From CBDCKN01 sp965219035 (GTDB taxonomy: Bacteria; Gemmatimonadota; Gemmatimonadetes; Longimicrobiales; Gaopeijiaceae): a DNA stretch of 64,000 nt. Every line of letters starts with the position of its first letter. Position 1 is the first letter of the stretch. The stretch lies in assembly GCA_965219035.1 (NCBI GenBank), contig CBDCMR010000004.1, positions 1,860,001-1,924,000 on the forward strand, in the 5' to 3' direction. Below are positions 8,353 through 17,352 of this stretch, piece after piece. Below the pieces are notes generated by a model that saw only the letters and a program-made list of their open reading frames with translations, was not told the DNA's origin and did no database searches. Made by a program: the position numbers and the translations under genes.

Positions 8353-8858
8353 TTGAGTCACCTCCAGTTGAGTCCGATGGCCTTCAGGGATACCGCCTCC
8401 CAAGGACCCCGATCAACGGATCCCATACTATCGAGCCGGTAACGGGAGATTCCAATCGCCCCACGCGGGGGGTAGCCCAGGAAATGGCCCGCCTCCGCGT
8501 GGCAGATTCATGGGGACGAGCACATGGCTCATCCCCACCACGGCGGCTGCGCTGGCAAGGCCGAGTTGGTCTTGGCTCCTCCCGTAGCAACGGGGAGCCA
8601 AAGCTTCCGCCGTGGATGTGAAGCGGTGGAGTAGAAGGCGGCCTCATTCTGCCTCGTCATGGCTTCGCTTGAAGTCCATCGGAGGCTGATAGTCGATTGG
8701 AGCTGGCGCAAGTGGCAAGTCCAAGAGGGCCGTGGCGCAATCGGCGGAGGCGCGCAGCACCTTCTGGGCTTGATCCAGTTTCGTGGACGGTTTAACTCGG
8801 CTGCCAGCCGAGCCGAGCGTCGAGTGTCGGCACTGCTGTCTTAATCGCCATCGTCGGC
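8353..8858. other. No gene recognised
   Basis: About 500 bp upstream of the beta-barrel gene. Frames here are short with no recognised similarity. The first 50-100 bp probably hold the promoter of the barrel gene, but no clear -35/-10 pair was found. Confidence 0.5.
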
Positions 8859-9062
8859 TCAGGTTCGACGAACGTGCGCATTGACGATCCCCGGGCCGCC
8901 GAGCTCGCCAGCTAAGTAGGCTGCCCAGTCACCCATGAGCCGGCGCCGGCGCTCGAACAGGTCCGTGCGCCGGTAAGCCACCTCGATCTGGTTGCGGACC
9001 TTGTGTGCCAGCGCTGCCTCCGCCACCTGGCGAGGATGATCCGGCTGTGCGGCGTCCGCCAT
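8859..9062 (-). pseudogene. Tyrosine-recombinase (P4-type integrase) C-terminal remnant
   Basis: The 67-residue frame contains VAEAALAHKVRNQIEVAYRR followed by TDLFERRRRLMGDWAAYL, the signature end of P4-like phage and island integrases: the helix after the catalytic histidine region and the segment bearing the Tyr nucleophile (AYRR). The rest of the integrase, with the other catalytic residues, is absent upstream. It marks a former integrative element whose other relics lie at 9235-9618 and 12420-13074. Confidence 0.7.
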
Positions 9063-9234
9063 GTCATACGATCCTGAATCTTGGCCGCCCTTTGGCTTCC
9101 GCTGCGCCCATGGAGCGCTGCCCGCACGCGGTAACGGCGGCCTGGGCGGCGTACCTGACTTGGCGGGACTCCGGAACCGGCGGCCAGGACAGCCAGAAGG
9201 CCGCTAGGACGCTCAGGAGCGGTTTTCGGGGAAC

Positions 9235-9618
9235 CTACGGGCCGTAGGATCGCCCAGGATCGACGATCTCGGGTTTCCGAGGGGTACGGGTAGGGTGGAA
9301 ACCGGCTTGGTTGGAGGCCTCGTCGACGACGGGCGACTCGGTCGTGTTTGCCCAGCGCGCGAGCTGGTTCAGGTTGTTGCCGATGCGCGCGATCTGACGG
9401 CTGCGCTCGCGCTCGATGGCCAGTGCCGGCGCGGTCCACGTTCGCGTCCGCGCCATCGCCTGCCGCAGCAGCGCGGACGGTGACAGGCCCGCCGCCGCCT
9501 TGTCTTGCCAGGCGGCATGCTCCGCCGGCGTGACGCGGGCGGCGACCATGACGGTGCGGCGCTCTACGTGGTATTTGCCTGAGTTGGTCTCTGAGGGTCG
9601 TCGTAACGGTTCGGTCAT
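9235..9618 (-). CDS. MobC-like mobilization accessory protein (possibly altered C-terminus)
   Basis: 127 aa. The central part (VMVAARVTPAEHAAWQDKAA, SPSALLRQAMARTRTW, RQIARIGNNLNQLARWANT) matches the MobC/relaxosome accessory family: a ribbon-helix-helix DNA-binding region plus the conserved GNNLNQLARWAN motif. MobC helps the relaxase open oriT. After WANTTES the sequence no longer looks like the family, so the last 40 residues may come from a frameshift. It lies near an integrase tail and a relaxase-like fragment, so the site is probably a decayed mobilizable element. Confidence 0.7.
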   Translation of the reverse strand: MTEPLRRPSETNSGKYHVERRTVMVAARVTPAEHAAWQDKAAAGLSPSALLRQAMARTRTWTAPALAIERERSRQIARIGNNLNQLARWANTTESPVVDEASNQAGFHPTRTPRKPEIVDPGRSYGP

Positions 9619-10325
9619 GCCGTGCCGGGGGCGTTGGATCTACCGGAACCCATCGCGCCCCTCGGCCTGCGCGTCCGCGCAAACATCCCCGTCGCCTATC
9701 GCCATGCGCTCTACGATAGCCCACATCGAATTGCGTTGCCAGATCCCTACCCGAACTCAGCCCGGCGCTGACGAAGACCCCAACACCCCTCCCCCCACCA
9801 CGGGACGACCGAGCGAAAATCCGGGGCCGACGTGTCCCGCTCACGGCCACGAAGGGCCAGAGAAATCGCTTTCAAAGCGGGGGGGGATAGAGCGCCGTCA
9901 ATAACTGCTCATGTGTCAACTCCGACAGGAAAGCGTCCCGAGATTTCAGGCGTGAGATGTCCTTCTTGCGAGAACATCCGATTCGCGGCGGTGCCTGCCT
10001 GTTCGAACTCATCCTCATGGACACCCCACCGCCCGCCCGCACAACCCAGATGTTTCGCAAACTTAGCACTCCCATGGTTCGGCTATGTGACTGGACGGGA
10101 ACCCGATCGACGTGCCCTCGTTCTCGTGACCGACGAGCGGGTGCAGACTCGAGAGGCGGTCGGCGTGATCCCGTAACTCAGGAATGTCATCCTCCCACAC
10201 AACCGGCATCGTACAGACGTCTGGATTCCGTCTTTCGGCGATTGTATACGTTAGTCAGCAGGCTGCATTGGGCGCATCTTCATGCAGGGGGTCTCACCAT
10301 CGGGGGATGGCGTTCGGTTTGGGGT
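9619..10325. other. No gene recognised
   Basis: About 700 bp without a supported gene. Long plus-strand frames here have shadow-like composition (runs of R, P and S) and no domain. The right third is noticeably more AT-rich, matching the foreign-looking gene that follows. Confidence 0.5.
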
Positions 10326-10888
10326 ATGGAACGGTTCCAAGACAAGGTATTGTCGTGGCTTGTGGTGTTGGGAGAGATTCTTGAAATGATTCCCGAACGC
10401 TATGAGCCCGCTTCTTTATTGTTTATCTTGATCGTTCTCATCATCTGGCTTAATCGTGATTCGAAAAGGAACACGACAAGAGGGAAAAGCCACAAATTTA
10501 AAGGTCTCCTTCCTCAAATCGACAATTGTATTGAGGTCCTCAATGAAAGACTTAAACAAGGCAATTTTGTTTTTGTGCGCGGGGTTGAATTGACTGTAAA
10601 TTGCCAAAATCTTGCTAACGAGCTTGGTATCCTCGACGTAGCTCATGAGGTGGTCCTACTTCGTTGGACAGTCCGAGGGCGATCTTAAGGTGGATTCCGA
10701 TGGTCTCCAAAGCCCTCGGGGTCCCGCTTGAGGCCGGGTGTTCTCCTTCGAGCCCGGTTTGAATATAACCTCCGTCTTCCCGTCGGGACTGGTTCCCGAT
10801 GGGAAGACGGAGGGAAGGGCCGCGCGTAGATCCCGCGACGATCGCAGGCGTCGTTGCGCCGGTTGGGTGGCGTCGCGCCGGATCGTCC

Positions 10889-11752
10889 TCACCACACCTC
10901 CGCGCCTTCGCGATAGGCCTCGCCCGGCGTCCGTCCGCCCAGCGACGAGTGCGGGCGCGCTTCGTTGTAGAAGTCGATCCACGAGCCGATGATGCGTTGG
11001 GCGTCGGGCCCGTCCCGGAGCTCGTAGAGGTACACCGCCTCGTACTTCAGCGACCGCCACAGCCGCTCGATGAAGATGTTGTCGAGGAAGCGGCCCCGGC
11101 CGTCCATCGAGAAGCGCACGCCCGCACCCAGCACCCGGTCGGCGAACGTCTCGCTGGTGAACTGGGAGCCCTGATCCGTATTGAGGATCTCCGGAGCCCT
11201 CCAGCCCAGCGCGTCGTCCAGCGCCTGGACGCAGAACGACGCGTCCATCGTGTTCGACAGCCGCCAGGCGAGCACGTGCCGGGTCGCCCAGTCCATCACG
11301 GCCACCAGGTAGAAAAACCCTTGCGTCACCGGGACATAGGTGATGTCCGCGCACCACACGTGGTCCGCCCGCGAGATCGTGAGGCCCCGCAGCAGATAGG
11401 GGAAGACCCGGTGCTCCGGACTCGCCACGCTCGTGCGCGGCCGCCGGTAGGTCGCCTCCATCCCCATCAGGCGCATGAGCCGCCGGATCCGGTGCCGGCC
11501 CGCGGCAACGCCCTCGCGGCGCAGATGCCGCATCAGCTGCCGGCTCCCGTAGAACGGATACGCCATGTGTAGCCCGTCCATGCGCCGCATGAGCGCCAGG
11601 TCCTCGGCGCTCTCCCCCTTCGGCCGGTAGTACTGCGACGACCGGCTCACGCCCAGCAGCGCGCACTGCCTCGAAAGACTCAGCGGTCCGTCCCGCTCGA
11701 TCATCCGCCCCCGCTCCGCCCGGCTCAGCGCTTGAGCCCGCGCCGAAAAAAA
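10889..11752 (-). CDS. IS3-family transposase OrfB (DDE integrase core)
   Basis: About 270-285 aa. It begins with the HTH_21 region (LSLSRQCALLGVSRSSQYY, YPFYGSRQLMRHL), followed by an rve core with D (WCADITYV), D (NTDQGSQFTS) and E (FIERLWRSLKYE). It ends ARPHSSLGGRTPGEAY. OrfB is probably made as an OrfAB fusion: a T7 run (A7 on the given strand, 11746-11752) after the OrfA codons for ERDFF allows a -1 slip that continues as FFSARAQALSRAERGRMIER. An internal ATG at 11704 is the alternative start. The catalytic triad is complete. Confidence 0.85.
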   Translation of the reverse strand, partial: FFSARAQALSRAERGRMIERDGPLSLSRQCALLGVSRSSQYYRPKGESAEDLALMRRMDGLHMAYPFYGSRQLMRHLRREGVAAGRHRIRRLMRLMGMEATYRRPRTSVASPEHRVFPYLLRGLTISRADHVWCADITYVPVTQGFFYLVAVMDWATRHVLAWRLSNTMDASFCVQALDDALGWRAPEILNTDQGSQFTSETFADRVLGAGVRFSMDGRGRFLDNIFIERLWRSLKYEAVYLYELRDGPDAQRIIGSWIDFYNEARPHSSLGGRTPGEAYREGAEVW

Positions 11753-12012
11753 TCCCGCTCGACCGTGAGCTCCCCGATCTTGGCGTGCAGGTCCCGGATC
11801 TTCGCCTCGTGCTCCAGGGCGGCCTTGCGGCCCGCGCCCCCGGCAAACACCTCCGGCAGCCCTTCGAGCAGCTGCCGCTTCCATGTGGTCACCTGGTTCG
11901 GATGAAGCTCGTGCCGCGCCGCGATCGCCTGCACGCTGTCCCGCTCGCGCAGCGCCTCGAGCGCTACCCGTGCCTTGAACTCCGCCGTGAACCGCCGTCT
12001 CTTCCTGGCCAT
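11725..12012 (-). CDS. IS3-family transposase OrfA
   Basis: 95 aa. A helix-turn-helix domain (RRRFTAEFKARVALEALRE, ELHPNQVTTWKRQLLEGL) is followed by a coiled-coil-like stretch (EHEAKIRDLHAKIGELTVER), the standard OrfA layout. It binds the IS ends and contributes the N-terminus of the OrfAB transposase by -1 frameshifting at the T7 run near its 3' end. The start ATG lies about 70 bp inside the right terminal repeat. Confidence 0.9.
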   Translation of the reverse strand: MARKRRRFTAEFKARVALEALRERDSVQAIAARHELHPNQVTTWKRQLLEGLPEVFAGGAGRKAALEHEAKIRDLHAKIGELTVERDFFRRGLKR

Positions 12013-12419
12013 CTCGGTGCCTCCTCTTCCGCTCTGGAATCCACCTTAACGACCTGTCCAAAAAACCGGGACCACCTCACTCACCCAGATTTGGAATTAG
12101 ACTTAGACAAAGATATTGTGGTCGCTTTTTGGCTCGACTACTTGATTGGTCTGCGCATCTTTTCCAAGAATCAGGACCTTAAGGGAGCCAAGGAGTTTGC
12201 CGCGAAAAAAGCAGTGATGCTTACTCCTTAATAGGCTGCCCTGCGGAGCGGCCGCGCCGGCCAGCTGGCACGCGAGGGGCCGAGACGATGGCTCCTGGCT
12301 CCGCTATGCTGGATCGCAATGGACGCTGATGGCGAGCGCTGGATGCGGGTGCGATTATGGGGCAACTCTGGGGGCACAATACAGATACCCCGAGCAGATG
12401 AGCTTTTAGCTACAACGAC

Positions 12420-12671
12420 TTACGGTCTCTTTATATAGGTGAGATCGACGCGCAGGCCGAGGTCGGCGAGCCCGGCGGCGCGTGCGACGGCGTAGATGGC
12501 GGCCGCGACGGCTGCGAGTGCGAGCGCCAGGTGCAGGGCGAGCAAGACGCCGTGTTCGGCGAGGAGGAGCGGCCAATACGGCGCGAGGTATTCGAGGCGC
12601 GGCCCGGCGAGCAGCACGGCAGACCCCACGATCGCGGCGGTGAGACCGGCGCTGATTTTCCAGGGTTGCAT
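12420..12671 (-). CDS. Small membrane protein of a mobilizable element (C-terminus truncated)
   Basis: 83 aa. Two hydrophobic spans (AGLTAAIVGSAVLLAGP and LALHLALALAAVAAAIYAVA) precede AGLADLGLRVDLTYIKRP. The motif AGLADL..RVDL is shared with the relic at 6946-7075, where a charged tail (VERSV, EGDPEIARTL) follows. Here the tail is replaced by TYIKRP and a stop, so the gene is probably cut at its 3' end. It lies next to a relaxase-like fragment, as such genes often do in mobilizable islands. Function unknown. Confidence 0.5.
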   Translation of the reverse strand: MQPWKISAGLTAAIVGSAVLLAGPRLEYLAPYWPLLLAEHGVLLALHLALALAAVAAAIYAVARAAGLADLGLRVDLTYIKRP

Positions 12672-12689
12672 GGCGGGCTTCTCCCGTAG

Positions 12690-13074
12690 TCAGAGTTCGA
12701 CTGCGGCCGGATCGCGGTCGGCGGGTCCCCGCAGCCAGGAGCCGTCGCCGCCGCCGCCAAGGCCGAGCGTGCGCAGCAGCCGCGCCGCGGCCGGTCCGTT
12801 GGCGTGGAGCGCGAACCCGGCCGCCGCTTTCGCCTTGATGGCCCCTTCGCGGTAGTTGCCGGACGCGACCTCAATGTTGACGCGTCCAGTGCGCCCCTCA
12901 GAGTCGGTGTACTCGATCTGGGCGTCCGGATAGAGCACGTGCCCTTCGTCGTCGAGGGGGAGTCCGAGTTCGCCGGCGGTGCGGTGCCGTTCGGCATCGG
13001 CGGCCCGCTTGCCGTCCTTCAGCCGCGCCGCCTCGCTGCCGCGCGCGACGGCGCTCTTGCCGGGGTGTTCTCCG
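12690..13074 (-). pseudogene. Relaxase/replication-relaxation-like C-terminal fragment
   Basis: The minus-strand frame reads DDEGHVLYPDAQIEYTDSEG, RTGRVNIEVASGNYREGAI and KAKAAAGFALHANG, ending DPAAVEL. This acidic beta-sheet core and the E/Y...KAKAGF pattern resemble C-terminal domains of relaxase or replication-relaxation proteins in mobilizable islands. Upstream of about 13074 the frame loses all similarity and the surface-protein sequence begins on the other strand, so both genes look cut at this junction. The family call is tentative. Confidence 0.45.
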
Positions 13075-13076
13075 GA

Positions 13077-16000
13077 CTGACGTTGCTGACATTCGTCAGT
13101 CTGGACCGCAACACCGTCGATCCTCTGCCGCTCACGGTGACCCTGGACAAGGTGGGGACCGACCAGGTGCGGGCAAAGGTGCGGGCGGGGGCGCCGGACA
13201 CGGTCGATTTTACGGTGACGGTGGCGAACGGGACGCTCGCGGGCGGTGTGACGACGCTCAGTGTGGCGCAAGGCTCGGTGGAAGGCACCACCGCGGTCAC
13301 CGTGATCCGCACGGACGGGACGACGGCGGCAGTGACGGCGGACGTCGACCTGACGACCCAGCCGACGTTCGCCCCGGGGGTGTACGTCGGGGGGTCAACC
13401 TTCGTCCGGTCGACCTCGGGCCTGCCGGCGACGATCCTGCCGGGCACCACGCCCGTGCAGCCGCTCCCCGCGCCGACCGGTTTCAGCGCCGAGGCCGGCG
13501 ACGGCGAGGTGACGCTGTCCTGGACCGATCCGGGGTCGGGTTCGGACGTCACGCATCACGACTACCGATTCAGGACCGACGGGGATTACGGGGACTGGAT
13601 CGAGATCGACGACAGCGGCCCGGGCGAGACCAACGCGGCCGGCTTCACGGTGACGGCGGACATCGTCAACGGCAGAGCCTACACCTTCCACCTCCGCGCG
13701 GGCGGGGACGACGGCGACAGCCCGGCGGTCGAGGCGGGTCGGGTGACGCCGACGGGACTGCCCCCCAGAGTCACCTCCGTGGTGGTCGCGTCCGCGCCGC
13801 AGTCGGGGGACACGTACCGCTCATACGAGACGATCCTGTTCACGGTGACGTTCAGCGAACCGGTGCGGGTCACACCGGGGCGACTGAGGCTGAAGGTCGG
13901 TCTCGACAATCCCGGCGGGGCGTCCGGGAGCACGGTGGAGGCCGTGTTCTGGGGCCAATCGAAGAGCGAGCGGCCGACCGCCGACACCCCGCAGGTCTCC
14001 GTCAGCCGGCATTTGCATTTCGAATACAAGGTGCAGCTGTTCGACCGCGACGAGGACGGTGTGCGGATCGGCGCCAACGCGTTGCGGCTCGCCTCCGGGG
14101 CACAGATTCGAAATGAGGTCGGCAGCGACGCGGAGTTGGACCATGTCGCGCTCGGTCCGCAGTCCGACCACAAGGTTGACGGGACGGCTAACGTGCCGAT
14201 GATCGAACGGATCGAGGTGGTCTCGACGCCGCGGCTGAGTTCGAAGGGCACCACGAACAGGGACACCTACGGCGAGGGCGAGAACATCCGCATCGAGGTG
14301 CGCTTCGACCAGCCGGTGGTGGTCGAGGGCGAGCCGACGTTCGCGCTCGAGGTGGGCAATCCCTGCCTGGCGGTGTGCGAGGCCGACTACGAGTCGGGGA
14401 GCGGTACGAACACGCTGGTGTTCGCGTACCTGGTGCTGGAGGTCGACATCGACCGCAACGGCATCGCGATCCGCGGCAACCCGATCGAGGTGGTGTCCGG
14501 CGACGGCATCCGCAACGCCGCGGACCAGGAGGCGCACCTTTCCTCCAAGGGGAAGGGCACGCAGCGCGGCCACAAGGTGGACGGGTCACGGGCGGCGGGG
14601 TCGCACCTGTCGGTGGAGGACGCCGAGGCGCACGAGGCCGACGGCGAGATGGAGTTCACGGTGCGCCTGGAGCCGCACGGCCTGGGCATCGTGACGGTCG
14701 ACTACGCGACGGCCGACGGCTCGGGGGACAGGGGCGCGGTCGCGGGCGAGGACTATAGGGAGACGAGCGGCACGCTGAGGTTCAATTCGCTGGAAACGGA
14801 GCGGACGGTGTCGGTGCCGATCACGGACGACGACGAGGAGGACGACGGGGAGACGTTCACGCTGGTGCTGAGCAACGCCTTGGGCGCGGGGCTCGCGGAC
14901 AACGAGGCGGTGGGCACGATCCGGAACAGCGAGACGACGCCGGCGGCGGAGCTGACGGCGGAGTTCCGGGACATGCCGGAGACGCACGACGGGGAGAGCG
15001 CGTTCACGTTCCGGGTGGCGTTCAGCGAGGACATCGGGATCAGCTTCCAGGCGCTGCGCGAGGACGCGTTCACGGTGACCGGCGGGCGCGTCACGGGCGG
15101 AGGGCGCGTGGATGACAGACGGGACCTGTTCGAGATGACGGTCGAGCCGGACTCGGACGGGGACGTGACGATCGAGCTGGCGGCGGGCCGCGAGTGCGCG
15201 ACGTCCGGTGCGATCTGCACCAAGGGCGAGAACCGGCGGGCGGCTCGGGGCCGCCGGAGCTGACGGCGTCGTTCGAGGGCATGCCGGCCAAACACCGTGG
15301 CGAGGGCGGGTTCCACTTCCGGGTGGCGTTCAGCGAGGACATCGGGATCAGTTTCCGGGCGCTGCGCGAGGATGCGTTCACGGTGACCGGCGGGCGGGTC
15401 ACGGGCGGCTCGCGCGTGGACGGCCGGCGCGACCTGTTCAAGATGACGGTGAGGCCGGACGCGGACGGGGACGTGACGATCACGCTTCCGGCGGGGCGCG
15501 AGTGCGCGACGTCCGGTGCGATCTGCACGAAGGGGGAGAACCGGCGGCAGTTGACCAACAGCCCGTCGGCGACGGTCAAGGGTCCGGCGGCGAGCTCCGC
15601 GGCGGCCGCCCCCGGCTGGCCAGACCGGGCCGCGCGCTTCTGCTCAGCGCTGGCCGCGGGAGACGGCCTGACCCCGTCGTCGGCGGCCGCGGCGTTGTGG
15701 GGGGACGGAGATCCCGGCAAGGACCGGCTCGGCGCCCTCGACAGTTTGGGCAACGGGAACGGAAGGTATGACCTCGGCGACATGCTCGCCTGGGCCGCCC
15801 GCTGCCGCGGGGGCGAGGCATCCGGGCCGGCTGCCGGCTCGGGACCGCCCTCCCCGCCCTCCGCGCTGCCTGCGTCGGGGCCGGCGGGAGGGGCCAGCCG
15901 CCGGCGAAAGGGCGCGCGCGGTCCTGCCCGCCACCGCCGAACGGTTCCCGACCCACCCGCCACCGGTTCCGCGACCCGGCGGTCCGGGTGGTTGCAGACG

Positions 16001-16402
16001 GCGTTGCTGGCCGTGGTAATCTCGGTCTGGGGCTGCGGGGACGGCATTGTCGACCCGCGGGGGGGTGACGTAGCCAACGCGGCGGTCGTGGATCCCGGCC
16101 CTCTGCACGTCCGGTTGACGGCCCCGGCGCAGGCTCGCGACATCGGAGCCATGCTGGTGATCGAGGGTCCGGCCATCGACTCGCTTCAGGCGCCGGGTCT
16201 GGAGATGTTCGAGACGGAAGAATCGTCCTCGACGCGACGCGAGGTCATCATCGCCGGAGCGCTGCTGGACGCGCCCGTACTGCGGGTCTGGGTGCCCCAC
16301 CGGGGCGATGAGGCACGCTACCGCATCAGGCTGCTGCAGGTGGCGGCCGAGGACTTCACGCTCGGGGACCTGAGCGTGTACGGGAGCGTGATCTCCCGCT
16401 GA
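13077..16402 (+). pseudogene. Large repeat surface protein (FN3, Calx-beta, dockerin-like, cohesin-like tail), frameshifted and 5'-truncated
   Basis: No start codon or signal peptide is visible; the gene appears joined at about 13075 to a mobile-element fragment. In order: beta-sandwich repeats, an FN3 module (13466-13760, PTGFSAEAGDGEVTLSWTDP), SwmB-like units, a Calx-beta domain (14590-14935, VDYATADGSGDRGAV, TITDDDEE-like) and two tandem units of about 310 bp. A frameshift at about 15230-15260 separates the tandem units. The second frame adds a dockerin-like segment (LDSLGNGNGRYDLGDMLAW, about 15737-15793). It continues into a hydrophobic span with a lipobox-like end (LLAVVISVWGCGD) and a compact beta domain to the stop. 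Similar proteins decorate cell surfaces. Repairing the frameshift would give about 1100 residues. Confidence 0.65.
14947..15550 (+). repeat. Tandem repeat of about 310 bp inside the surface gene
   Basis: Unit 1 (14947-15238) and unit 2 (15257-15550) encode near-identical modules sharing FRVAFSEDIGISF, ALREDAFTVTGGRVTGG and AGRECATSGAICTKGENRR. The frameshift sits exactly at the junction, where the linker differs, so unequal recombination or slippage between units is a likely cause. Confidence 0.8.
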
Positions 16403-16868
16403 GCGCTGGGCACGGCGCCCACCTTGACGTGTGGGGCCGCGCCCGCTCGATGCGGCAAGATCAAGATCCAGGGTGACCCTCCCCGCGACCCGCCGGCCCT
16501 CGACTCACTTGGAAGCACCCTCCGAGGCGGCATCCGGTCGCGCTCGGCCACGCGCCGCAGTGCATGAGCGGGTCCTCGTGGGCCGGATCTCGACCCCAAC
16601 TGCCATGAAGACGCTGACGAGGCAGTTCCAATAGCGAGTGGCTGCAACCCTCGAGCGCACGGGCGTGAAGCCGTCGACGTTCGGCCTGCAGGCGGTGGGA
16701 GATCCCAACCTGGTGCGTCAGCTCCGTCCTGGCCGCTCCCCCGAGACTGGCGATGGCCTGTCAGGTCCCCGTGTTCATCGAAGCCTGCCGCCGGGCCCAT
16801 GTGGCCCCTGCTCCCTCCCGGGGCAACGCGCCCCGGAATTCTTCACCGAACAGAACGGAGGCAGACCG
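16403..16868. other. No gene recognised
   Basis: Intergenic stretch between the surface-protein relic and the AlpA-like gene. Short frames only, none with a recognised domain. The last 12 bases hold the ribosome site of the next gene. Confidence 0.5.
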
Positions 16869-17096
16869 ATGACGAGAGCAATGGAACAGGGCATGGACGC
16901 GCCCGCGCGCGTCCTGAGGTTACCTCGAGTGCAGGCCCGCACCGGGCTGGCGCGGAGCACGATCTACGTGCGGGTGGCCGACGGGAGCTTTCCCCAACCG
17001 ATCCGGCTAGGCGCGCGCGCCGTCGGCTGGATCGAGTCCGAAGTGGATGCGTGGATCCGAGAACAGATCGCCGCGAGCCGCAGCAGTGCCGAGTGA
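16869..17096 (+). CDS. AlpA-family phage/island regulator
   Basis: 75 aa from the ATG after AACGGAGGCAGACCG, a strong ribosome site. The core (RLPRVQARTGLARSTIYVRV, DGSFPQPIRLGARAVGWIES, EVDAWIREQI) is the MerR-like winged helix of AlpA regulators, which activate excision genes of P4-like prophages and islands. This fits the integrase, MobC and relaxase relics to the left. The TGA stop coincides with the first bases of an IS481-like terminal relic, so the original C-terminus may have been slightly longer. Confidence 0.8.
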   Translation: MTRAMEQGMDAPARVLRLPRVQARTGLARSTIYVRVADGSFPQPIRLGARAVGWIESEVDAWIREQIAASRSSAE

Positions 17097-17170
17097 TCTG
17101 AGACGGAAATCATCTGACAGTTCGCAATGACAGAGGGACGGGGGCCATCGACAAACTGCCCTCCCGCAAG
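17094..17170 (+). repeat. Relic of an IS481-family terminal end
   Basis: TGATCTGAGACGGAAATCAT, CTGACAGTT and AGAGGGACGGGGGCC match, in order, the left end of the IS481 element at 42633 (TGTGCTGAGACGGTATTCAC, CTGACAGTT, AGAGGACGGTGGCC). No transposase follows, so this is a solo remnant. AT-rich unassigned sequence lies at 17215-17310. Confidence 0.6.
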
Positions 17171-17352
17171 GTTCGCTCCTTCGCCGCCTCCGGGAACCTC
17201 CGCTACGGTCCACTGGATTCCCGTTCAGAAAGAGGGGTGTAATGATGGGACAATAGATAGGTGTATAGTGATAAGTAGAATAATGGCAATGACTTACAAC
17301 AATATCACTACAGCCCGGGCATCAGCAGCCCCGCCCGACCTCAGCCCGTGCC

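Larger units (their letters stand above)
10646..12079 (-). mobile_element. IS3-family insertion sequence, complete, with target duplication
   Basis: 1434 bp. Both outer ends read TGAGGTGGTCC, then 7 variable bases, then TTGGACAG. The flanks carry a 4-bp direct repeat CTCA (10642-10645 and 12080-12083). OrfA and OrfB lie on the minus strand and look intact, so the element may still be active. It disrupts the 155-codon gene. Confidence 0.9.
10326..12231 (+). pseudogene. 155-codon hypothetical gene split by an IS3 insertion
   Basis: The left part (10326-10645) starts MERFQDKVLSWLVVLGEI, has one membrane span (ASLLFILIVLIIWL) and ends in a cytoplasmic-looking stretch. Removing the IS with one 4-bp CTCA copy joins ...GILDVA to HPDLELDLDKDIVVAFW in frame and reaches a stop at 12229-12231, giving 468 nt in all. 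Codon use is far more AT-rich than its neighbours, which points to recent acquisition. No family recognised; the product would be a small membrane-anchored protein. The frame fit after excision strongly supports a real gene. Confidence 0.7.

Noticed and set aside
9957..10325. N-terminal extension of the AT-rich 155-codon gene
   Set aside because: Composition changes sharply; the ATG at 10326 starts the coherent sequence, and upstream codons look random.
10889..12061. 390-codon single-frame transposase
   Set aside because: The first 100 codons are the wrong frame over OrfA; the protein is made from OrfA plus -1 frameshift into OrfB.
12804..13076. Start of the surface protein at 12804
   Set aside because: The first 90 codons are the complement of the relaxase-like fragment; surface-protein sequence begins only near 13077.
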